A model generated the notes under the pieces. It saw only the letters and a list, made by a program, of their open reading frames with translations, was not told the origin of the DNA and did not search any database. The translations under genes and the position numbers were made by a program. Positions 10,990 through 19,684 of a stretch of 64,000 nucleotides of DNA are shown in pieces; the stretch's first letter is position 1; each line of letters opens with the position of its first letter. Source of the stretch: Sphaerolaimus hirsutus (taxonomy: Eukaryota > Nematoda > Chromadorea > Monhysterida > Sphaerolaimidae); NCBI GenBank assembly GCA_964036195.1, contig OZ038457.1:13047147-13111146 (forward strand), written 5' to 3'.

Positions 10990-11755
10990 ATGAATACAGC
11001 AGCAGTACTCATACAGTTAATGCTGATGATCGCGTTGGCATTATCCACAAACGGTAAGACATTCATGAAGAACGCTTTCTGGTAATAACAGGTGCCAATC
11101 CCAGTACGGCGATGATTTACTCACGAGCATGACGCACCCAGGCCAAACGGAGGCCAGGCCACTTTACATCCTGGACAGTTCACATTCTTCCATAAAGCGA
11201 CAGTTTACATCCTGTGGTACATTCTGTACGAAATTGTGCTGTCTGTTGTGTGTACTTAAAGATTATCATTTCGATTTCAATTCATTTCGCACTTGCCGCA
11301 CAAATCGAATTCCGGTGGATGCCAATGTGCCTTTGTGCTGATGCTGATTTTGTGGAGCCATGCACTTTTCATAAATTTTTCACGTCTGTTGCATGACCCT
11401 TGAATGTAAAGTGTGCGAAAAGCACAGATGATACATTGTTTTACATGATGTACTGTGGAATGTAAAGTGTCCAAATACAGAGAATGTAAACTGTCCAGGA
11501 TGTGAAGTGACGCTAGCTCGGCCAAACGTGCGCGACGCACATGAACGCCAAAAAGAGTAACTTGTGCCGCCGCCGCAGCTGGGACCAGACAAAGCGCGAC
11601 ACGTGGTGCACGGAGCAGTGCGGCGCGCTCCTGCCGACCGGCAGTGCAGTCGAGCTCATGGGCGCCTGCGACCCGGACAGTTACATCTGTGCTTGTGAAC
11701 TGCCCACCGATGCAGAGTGTGCTTCTGTTAGTTGTAAATATTTACATAACTCCTG
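10990..11755 (+). CDS. Secreted cysteine-rich peptide with CS-alpha-beta (defensin-like) spacing
   Basis: Exon 1 (10990-11053) encodes a typical signal peptide, Met followed by a Leu/Met/Ile/Ala-rich core, and ends at a GTAAGA donor. The cysteine-rich exon covers about 11510-11755, with LCRRRSW, then WCTEQC (CxxxC), GAC, and ICAC (CxC). That C...CxxxC...C...CxC order is the hallmark of CS-alpha-beta peptides such as invertebrate defensins. Two more cysteines follow before the stop. The junction is not resolved: exon 1 ends in phase 1, but the obvious acceptor (GCTAG at about 11513) would need phase 0. The intron between contains an inverted repeat (11160-11190 against 11485-11510) that may have disturbed it. 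An antimicrobial role is only an inference from the motif. Confidence 0.5.
11125..11535. repeat. Inverted-repeat insertion inside the cysteine-rich peptide gene
   Basis: CACTTTACATCCTGGACAGT near 11160 is mirrored by ACTGTCCAGGATGTGAAGTG near 11490-11510. Flanks carry similar (T/C)GACGCAC octamers near 11131 and 11533. Class uncertain. Confidence 0.5.
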
Positions 11756-11907
11756 ATGGGTGGTCATTGTGTTAACGGTTTGGTCATGGTGCAAGCCGCA
11801 ACTATTTATTTGTATTTATGTTAAGTGCAGCGTTTTGTAGCGGTGATACAGCGATAATCACAAAAAATTAACCAAGGAAACTGTACAAAATCATGATAAT
11901 AGCCACC

Positions 11908-12803
11908 TAGTGATGGAATGGCGCCATGGCGCTGGCGCCATTTGAGGGCGCCAAAGGGCGCCGCGCCATGGCGCCATTGGCGCTTGGCGCCCTTTTTCTG
12001 TGGCGCCCTTGGCGCCTGGCGCCCACATTCTGAAAGGCGCCATGGCGCCCTTGGCGCTTGGCGCCCTTTTTCCGTGGCGCCCTTGGCGCCTGGCGCCCTG
12101 CTTTAGAAGGGCGCCAAAAAGGCGCCAGCAGGGTTTCACGGTGAGTGCTGTGTAAACGAAAAAAAAATGAAAAACGCATCCGTGGATGATCTAAATTCGC
12201 CAGAAAAATGGACGGAGTTGTGTGAGTGGGTGGAAATCTTTCGTCCAACGGTTCATCAGATCTGTCTGACGGATCAGAAGACAAGAATGATGGACCGTCT
12301 GACTTGCAAAATCATAAATAAACTGATTTAAATCGTTGCAATTAGGAAACATTGTTTGGAAAGGTCTATTTGTAATGAATGGATTGTTGTCAAATGACAA
12401 TTTCCATTGCGTTTGAATTCATCATGTGGATTTTATTCAAAAAAAAATTGTTGCTAGCCTTGTTTTTTTTCATTACATCCAGGAGAACGCGAATTACGAA
12501 GTGAATGAGTGAATGGTGCTGTAGAAACATTTTTAGCACACACATGGTCTTGTAGGCACTTTTTTATCCTGGCGCCCTTGGCGCCTGGCGCCCTATTTTC
12601 CAAATGGCGCCATGGCGCCCTTGGCGCTTGGCGCCCTCTTTCCGTGGCGCCCCTGGCGCCCACTTTCTGAATGGCGCCATGGCGCCCTTGGCGCCTGGCG
12701 CCCTTTTTCTGTGGCGCCCTTGGCGCTTGGCGCCCACTTTCCGAATGGCGCCATGGCGCCCTTGGCGCCTGGCGCCATTTTTTCTGGCGCTTTTCCATCA
12801 CTA
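11908..12803 (-). mobile_element. hAT-like non-autonomous element packed with GGCGCC repeats (copy 2, inverted)
   Basis: The 896-bp element has ends TAGTGATGG and CCATCACTA and an exact 8-bp duplication TAGCCACC (11900-11907, 12804-12811). It is nearly identical to the reverse complement of 165-1069, including the unique centre. Different target duplications show separate insertion events rather than one inverted duplication. It lies just upstream of the first visible exon of the unrecognised gene at 12868, probably in an intron. Confidence 0.9.
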
Positions 12804-12867
12804 TAGCCACCTCACCATTTACTTCAGTCTTTTTTATTATAACCTTCCCATTTTTATGTTGTGAAAG

Positions 12868-14638
12868 GAAATATGCCAACAACCAAATGCTGCAGGCTTC
12901 TGGCAGTGTGCCAGCAGTCACCATGTGGGGCGGCGACACACATGAAATCTCGATGGATATGTTCGAGACATTTGGCCTAATTATAGCGCATGCCTTAGTG
13001 GAACAGCAGAAATATATCGTTGCCAGGAGTACCAGAGATGCCACACTTGACCACTTCACATTGTGGTTTGACATCACGTGAGCATCGTTTCCAAGTATAG
13101 GTATGCACAAATTCAACAGCCACAAGCGGGAATCGAACCGGAAGATGAGCGCCCTAGCCGTTGGATTCAATTTTGATATTTTTAACGATGACGTAATGAT
13201 AGAGTGTTTCCTTCAGAAAAATGCATAGCATGCGGTCCGCGGATTATACACATTACAACGATTAAACTTGCAGGTGCAGTACACTGAAGAGAGTAAGGCT
13301 GCCAGCATCGGTGGACATCGATGACATTTTTGGATTTGGCGCCACGGTGACAGATCCCTCCCTTCTGTTTCCCGACTACGATGCCATCACCGGTCAAATT
13401 GATCAGTGTCTACAGACATTCCAATGCACAGTTGGGTTGCAGATTTTCCGCAAGACAATCGAAGTCACATATTCATTGAGCTTCGATGACCAAGGGGTAT
13501 TCTCTGCCGAATATGTAAACTTCAAGGTAGAATAACCGCATCAACATTTCCCACCAGAAAAGAAACAGGAAAAATATCGTTAAGCATGAACTCAGGTGAA
13601 TCGACGCGCACAGCAGCTACCATTTGAATACAAGCATCCCAGGGGATGGTCGCTCGAAATACGGGAGGAAAGTCCAGGATCCCTCGGTTTCACCGCAAGT
13701 AATGGGATTGCCGGTTTGATTGCCGCCGACCAGGTGCCACTCCCGGACCCTGTAAAATGCCCTGCAAAATGTCAAATGTCATGCAAAGTGTCGAAAGTCA
13801 TTGAAAATCCTGGTAAAATGGCAAACGCTGTGTCAAAAGTCATGTAAAATGCCCGGTAAAATGGCAAACGTTGCATGACATTTGACATTTTACAGGGCAT
13901 TTTACAGGGTCTGGGACTGCCCCCAGATCAGACTAGATGTTCCGAAGGTAAAATAAAAAAGTATACACATGGCAGAATAAGTGTCACTCGGTTTCTAACT
14001 ATCAGTACATTGTCTCGCAGAGTGATCGTTTCCTGGAGAAAATCGAAGGCATAGTCGGCTTCATGAGCGCCGATGCGTCGCAGGAATTTCGCAAGCCAGA
14101 TAAAACGGTGGAAGAACTGCCGCTCTACGATTGGATGCAGCTGTGGCGCGCGCACAAGTGAGATGCATACCGTATTCCTTCCAATAAAATGGCATACCTC
14201 CAATAGAATGGCATGTTTTGGCTCTTTTTTTCTGAAACCAATAGAACGGCAGCCTCCAATAGAACGGCAGGTAGAAATTACATTCGATGAGTCCCAAAAC
14301 AAAAGCATAAAAATCGATGGTGTTGTCCAAAAGCATTGAAATATTGATACTAAATTTCCAATTAATTATTCAAATGTTGCTCCAGTTTCAATACAAAAAC
14401 TGTGTTCAAACAAAAAATGTGTGAAAAAAATAGGTGAAAACAATAGAATGGCACTTCAAATAGAACGGCAGGTAAAAATATTGGACGAAAAAATAGAACG
14501 ACGCCCTTCTATTAGAATAAATACGGTATTGGTAAATCTCTTGGCATACGGCATCTAACACAACAAGAATACTTTCATTTTTTGCGCAGGAGACGATGCG
14601 GCAGTCCTGACCGCTTTTGTACACACACTGGGGATTGA
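12868..14638 (+). CDS. Unrecognised protein, 3' part (six exons)
   Basis: Exons 12868-13077, 13274-13526, 13596-13733, 13927-13947, 14021-14157 and 14590-14638 join with matching phases to a stop TGA at 14636. I do not recognise the protein. It is soluble-looking, about 250 residues here, with Trp and acidic residues spread through and no evident transmembrane segment, e.g. TMWGGDTHEISMDMF, FDDQGVFSAEYVNFK and LPLYDWMQLWRAHK. It starts inside a codon, so earlier exons exist; none was found before the GGCGCC element at 11908-12803. Intron 3 is an introner-like element removed exactly. The last intron holds a CCAATAGAATGGCA element. The final exon is the least sure: reading through the last donor also gives an immediate TGA at 14159. 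Confidence 0.65.
13119..13165 (-). repeat. tRNA-derived fragment (B box), possible SINE remnant
   Basis: On the minus strand GGTTCGATTCCCGC is a perfect Pol III B box, preceded by GGCTAGGGCGCTC, which resembles a tRNA D-arm. The spacing is too short for a complete tRNA with anticodon stem, so it is a fragment or short-element remnant within an intron. Confidence 0.35.
13734..13923 (+). mobile_element. Introner-like inverted-repeat element, copy B (exactly spliced)
   Basis: 190-bp element, left end GTGCCACTCCCGGACCCTG, right end GGGTCTGGGACTGCCCC, flanked by CAG (13731-13733, 13924-13926). The coding frame before insertion, ...GCC GAC CAG ATC AGA..., is continuous. The element plus the second CAG forms an intron GTGCCA...CCCCAG, so splicing restores the ancestral message exactly. 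The interior repeats GTCAAATGTCATGCAAAGTG and its inverse, and can fold into a long hairpin. The same element occurs at 2710, 16535, 45184 and, decayed, at about 48951. Confidence 0.85.
14170..14526. mobile_element. MITE, CCAATAGAATGGCA family, TA target duplication
   Basis: Left end CCGTATTCCTTCCAATAAAA, right end CTATTAGAATAAATACGG, TA outside both ends (14168-14169, 14527-14528). Termini resemble the CCGTATTTCCTCG family although the interiors differ, suggesting mobilisation by the same transposase. Lies in the last intron of the gene at 12868-14638. Confidence 0.7.
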
Positions 14639-14946
14639 GGAATGACATAGTTACCCGAAGATGTAATACTGAATGACGAAGAATATTTTATGCATACATA
14701 CAAAATACATAAATACATACATAACAAATACATAACACACAAGTAAGATTCTAGAGGGGGGCAGCACCCCCCATTCATCAAACCCACATAAATACTCCCC
14801 TGTGAAAAAATTCCGGATATAATATTGTGTAGATATTATCTGGTGCCAATTTCAGTGTTGTATTGAGTGCACATCTGCATACGGTAATTAGACTTTAGAA
14901 ATACATACATAGTACATAAACGCTTGTCATATTATTTTAACCCATA

Positions 14947-15393
14947 CAAGGACGTAGCCAGGGGGGGGCGGGGGGGGCGGCCGCCCCCCCCCCCTTCCCG
15001 GGCCGGACCAAAAAATGTGCCAGAAATGGCACTTTCAGACGACGATTTTGGCGACAGTTTGAAAAATTTTTGCGCGCAAGCGCGCTTTCTCCCTTCAAAA
15101 CATCCCTTTTTGGCTGACCAGTCTCCGCGGCCTAAAAGCCAGTGAAAATGGACTCAATTTATGTCCATGTCGCTGTATATGCCTGTAAAATACAGACGTA
15201 TACTGCTGTTTTGGCGCCAATGCCAACACCAGTGGCGCCATGGCGTGGCGCCTACGAATGGCGCCAGCGCCATGGCGCCATTCCCCTACAACAGGGGTAA
15301 AATTTTAGGGGGGGGGGCGCCGCCCCCCCCCCCGTTCGCCGGGCTCCGTATACAATCCGCCCCCCCCGCTCAAAAATCCTGGCTACGTCCCTG
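14947..15393. mobile_element. hAT-like MITE with CAAGGACGTAGCC ends
   Basis: 447 bp, left end CAAGGACGTAGCCAGG, right end CCTGGCTACGTCCCTG, exact 8-bp duplication AACCCATA (14939-14946, 15394-15401). Contains G/C homopolymer blocks and an internal GGCGCC-rich patch (15212-15283). A truncated relative lies at about 24985-25135. Confidence 0.85.
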
Positions 15394-15488
15394 AACCCAT
15401 ATGTAGATCATCAATTACGTGGGAAAAATATACTTTCTCCCACATCATAGAAAAATGACGCCAAATTAACTGACTTTCATGATAAATA

Positions 15489-18400
15489 TTATGTCGCCTC
15501 GCCTCTGCGCCTCTTGTTGATGGGATGTCTGGGATCGGTGATGTCATACCAGTCTTCATCGTTGCGCATATTCGCGTCCTTGGCCGGCCGCAGCGTTGGT
15601 TCGGTGGGTTCGAATTTGACCGCCATCCTGCACGAGTCAGACCTTGGCATTGTGGGGTGGGAAAAATACGGATGGAACGGTAAGTTTTCACATTCAAACA
15701 GTAGCGCTTAGGTAATCACACTTAGATACATACAATGTGAAAGCATGCGGGTTAAAACTGACCAATTGTCACCCTTCTCATCGTCCACATCCAATCTGGC
15801 AGATATGCTTTCGGGTGGTTCGGCTTTCGGTGCGGGTTCAGCATCGGGCCGCGTCTTTTTAGCCGAATGTAAGCGTGACTTGAATTTTTCCAACAAAGCC
15901 AACGTCTGCGCATATCGATTTGAAAGCGTTGAAAACGAAAATTACGAATGCAAATCGAAAATAGTGTCAATATCCAACCTGAGCTTCCCTACCGCCTGCT
16001 TTCCTCCCTATGCTTTTCTTTGTTTCTTCCACATATTTGGCCCGCTGCGCGCGGTAAGTCGCGATCGCAGGTGGCAATTTTACCTCAGCCTCTGCGGGTG
16101 TAATTCCAGTTATTTGTCATCGCAATCCTCAATTATTTCCAAGTGAGAAAGCTACCTTCATCAGACACTACTTTGTCATCTTTCCTACGCGATTTGAGCA
16201 GCTCCTTTCTGAGACGGGCGCTCTCCTCTCGCAGCTTCTCACTGCGTGGATATCGATGTAAATATATCACATATTTACCACGGGTTCCAGTTGACGCCGT
16301 CAATTCAATACATACGTCCGACGGCGAACAGCGTAAACGTGTCAACTCACGCTTCTTCAATGTGTTCCCGCCTTCTTTCCTTGGCAATGATGCCATCCAA
16401 ATCATCCTCCTCCTCCCCATCGGCCGCGTCGCTGACTATTTTCCTTTTCCGTCCATCTCCATCCAGATCGAGTTCCTTTTTCTTGGCTCTCAATCTCTCC
16501 CGTACTCTAAGCGCCAGTTGACTGTCTCCACCAGGGAGCAGTTCCAGTCCCTGTAAAACGCCCTGTAGAATGTCAAATGTCATGCAAAGTGTCAAAAGTC
16601 ATGGAAAATGCCCTGTAAAACTTTGGGGGATATTTTCCATGACTTTTGATACTATGCATGACATTCGACATTTGACAGGGCATTTCACAGGGTCTGGGAC
16701 TGGCACCAGGTTCGCCGTCCGGACCAGTGTGATCAGCGCTCTGTGAGCCGGACGCGTCGTAGGCGGGCTGCTCGGACAGCCTGTCGTCTGCGTCGAGCAG
16801 GTCGTGCGCCGATTTGCTCTTGGATTTCGAGTGCACTTTCTGAAATGGATGTGTTTTCCAATTTATGATTTATTTGTGCTGGAAAACGGAAAGGTAAAAA
16901 AAATTTCAGCTGCCGGAAAACGGAATGGTAAAAAATATTTTGGCTGCCGGAAACGGTGAGGTAAAATTTTCAGCTACTGGAGAACAAAAAGCGAAAACAT
17001 AAAAAAATTCCTGCGCAAACGGAACATGGAAAACGGAAAGTTGAAGTGAGTGTGTCACTCGTTTTTTCCTGAACTATGTAGTTTTGATCTATTGGCCCTA
17101 CACACACTAGTTTTCACCGTGACTGATGTGAAAACTGAAATGGCGACATGGCGACATCCAGCCTACTCATTTTGTATGCTTTATGTGTTTTAGTTTTCAA
17201 ATTTTCAAAGTTTAACTATCTTTTATTTTAACTCAAATTTAAATCAAATCAAATCATTCAACCGTGATTTTTAATTTGCATTTGAAAAAATTTCAGTTTT
17301 CACACGAAGTCACGGTGAAAACTAGTGTGTGTAGGCACATTGAATTGACGAGTTATTCAAAGCTCGAAATTTTTTTAATATTTTACAATCCCTTTGCCAC
17401 GCATCAAACACCCACCTCGTTGAATTTTTGCAATTCCGTGTCTTCCTCCTCCACCTCGTCACCAAACGACAAAACGGTGAAATCGCTGCAAATACAGTAA
17501 ACAACTGACAATTTGATAAATTTTTTATGGATTACAAAAAAACGTAAGATCAAACCGCTTTGCCTTCGCTTTAGATTCCTTCACCTCTTTCTTTTTAGAC
17601 TTTTTCTCCTTGCCTGTTTTCCTGGGCACGATATCGTCGAAAGGATTTTTCAGTATCTGCACATAAATTTAACATCAGCATATCATGGTGATGGGGAAAC
17701 AGGGGTTAAAGAAAAACGCTTTGTTAACACCCAGTTTGTTAAACAATGTCAAAAACAAAATGCTGATTTCTGCAAAAAAGATCCATTTTTGTCTATTTGC
17801 CGATACTCCGGTTATCCTGAGCGTAAAATGTAAAATGTTTGAGTTTTTCTCACCTCTGTTGAGACAACCTTATGAGGACTGAAGGGGCGCTCATCTTTGT
17901 CAATACTTCCGTCGCCAATTTTAAGCATATTGAACAGCGTGTTGCCGACAATCTGACAAGACGTACAAATGTAAGTAAATATATCACATACATACAAAGA
18001 AGGACAAACAACAAAAGACAAAACAAACAGTGCCAAATATGGTGTGCTTTCCTTGAAGTTCAGGGGTTGGACCCAATGTGAAGAAAAACTGGCTGGCGTT
18101 GTCATCTGCACCCCCGTTCGCCATGGCCACCAGGCCGCGCCGCGAGAAACGCAGACGCGAGTGGAACTCGTCCTGGCAAGGTATTGCATGGTAGCTAAGC
18201 TATAGAGTAAAAATTATGGCGAAATTCCAGCTTTCTAGACATGGGGCGTCCAAATTGTTTCCATTACTAGGAAGATCATTGCAATAACAAATCGCTTGCT
18301 GCCCAGCAAAGACATAAAAAACTGTAAATTCGCCCGACACACCTTGAATGGCTTTCCATAGATAGATTCCCCTCCAGTGCCTGTTCCAGTGGGGTCGCCG

Positions 18401-19069
18401 CCCTGCACTATGAATCCCTTGACGACACGATGAAAAATCGTTCCGTCATAGTAACCCTGAGTATTTAAGTAGCAACGTCAGGGGTATTCAAAGGGGTAAC
18501 ACCCCCCCCCCCAAACTGCCCAGCTATCTGTCCCTGGGACCGCTCAGCTATCCATCTATCCCGAGGCAAATTTTTTGGTCACTATCCCTGGAACAACTCC
18601 CCCGTCCCCAATCGCCCAGCTATCTCGAACAATTTTAGAGAAATTTTTACAACATTGACTAAAAATCGCTAATTTGCATACAATTTTATACATTTTCACC
18701 TTCAAAATCACTACTTTTTGTGTTTTATTCCACTTGATTCCAGCTAACGTTTCTACTATGTGCTTATACACCTATTTTCACCCACTTTTAGCGATTTCGC
18801 TCCCTTCTACACCTCTTGTAACTGCTGTCTTGCTAACTACTCAACCACCGGAGGGCCAAAATCTAAAACACCACTAAGCAGCAAATTCACGGGCCGCCAC
18901 TCTCCACAAACAACTCAGCAATGCGCCCAACCTCCATACACAGCTGGACAAAATTCCTGCACGCCTTGGGACACTCTTTAGGCCACAGCTCGATATCGAT
19001 GTCGCCCACTGTGGTGTGCAGGCACACTTTGCCACTGGTGATCGGCTCTTGGATATAATTGCTACTCAT
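15489..19069 (-). CDS. Spliceosome-associated cyclophilin CWC27, complete, twelve exons
   Basis: Component of the activated spliceosome with an N-terminal cyclophilin fold. Exons: 18932-19069, 18343-18456, 18029-18172, 17854-17952, 17544-17656, 17416-17485, 16707-16839, 16351-16525, 16156-16241, 15979-16091, 15763-15905, 15489-15627. Phases agree and give about 488 residues; the human protein is about 470. It starts [15 protein letters not shown], then [48 protein letters not shown] and GKHTIFG. The active-site Trp position of cyclophilin A is occupied by Glu (TPELQGKH), as in other CWC27 proteins, so isomerase activity is probably weak or absent. The C-terminal half is charged and coiled ([37 protein letters not shown]) and ends [15 protein letters not shown]. 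One intron is an introner-like element; another carries a GGCCCTACACAC MITE. Confidence 0.95.
16535..16706 (-). mobile_element. Introner-like inverted-repeat element, copy C (in CWC27)
   Basis: 172 bp with CAG on both sides (16532-16534, 16707-16709). On the gene's strand it begins GTGCCAGTCCCAGACCCTG right after the phase-1 base of a Gly codon, giving the 5' splice site. The frame before insertion (Glu-Pro-Gly-Gly-Asp-Ser) is continuous across the flanks. The ends of the element itself give acceptors that break the frame. The in-frame acceptor is GTGGAG|AC in the adjacent exon, so about two codons of host exon would have become intron. Seen: ends, duplication, frame. Inferred: splice choice. 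Confidence 0.8.
17094..17338. mobile_element. MITE with CCTACACACACTAG ends and ATT duplication
   Basis: Left GGCCCTACACACACTAG, right CTAGTGTGTGTAGGCAC, flanked by ATT on both sides. Subterminal GTTTTCACCGTGACT is inverted at the other end. Three-base AT-rich duplications and these ends are shared with 48337-48564 and 53550-53780, suggesting a PIF/Harbinger-type source. In a CWC27 intron. Confidence 0.7.
18478..18870. repeat. Decayed element of the TATCTATC/GGGGG family
   Basis: Begins TCAGGGGTATTCAAAGGGG, then a C-run and repeated CAGCTATC(T/C)ATC motifs, as in 20520-20921, 54036-54445 and 44695-45182. Right end not defined. In the first intron of CWC27. Confidence 0.5.
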
Positions 19070-19684
19070 ACTGAATGCTTCCTATGCAGGTTCGGAAAAT
19101 GGTTGAGGTCATTATGGACACTGGAAACCGCACACGGGAAATTCTGTTACAGGCTGCAGGTAAGTACGGATAGCTGCAACAAAACCATTCTCTAGATGTG
19201 AATACAAAACTATTATATTCATGTTTATTAAAATTCATTGACTCATTAAAATGACAATTTGTTGACAACATCTCAAACTGCAAACATTTTACAACAACCA
19301 TGCAAATGTGTAGGGAATCACTAAACTGTACTACGGTGCTAAAAACGCCACACATCGCATTTAGCGTAGATCACCGAAGGAATACACACGACTAGCATGG
19401 CCCTTCACAGTAAGTAATATAATCAAATGTGAGATACACAAATAAACAAATGCTGATCAAATTTACTATTCGAAAAACAATCCCTGAAAAGTGGAATGCT
19501 CTTATAAAGATGTATCTAGAAATAAATAACTGCAGCAAAGAGGCTGCCAAAAAGTGCCAGTTAGCGCCAAAAAAAAACGAGGACAACACAAGAGACATGA
19601 GATGCTTTAATTTAGAAAACAACAACAACGTGGAGAAAATGTAAGTATCAACTTATAAGTGGCAGTGACGTGACCGAATAACAA

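Noticed and set aside
13119..13165. tRNA gene on the minus strand
   Set aside because: Perfect B box but no room for an anticodon arm; kept only as a fragment.
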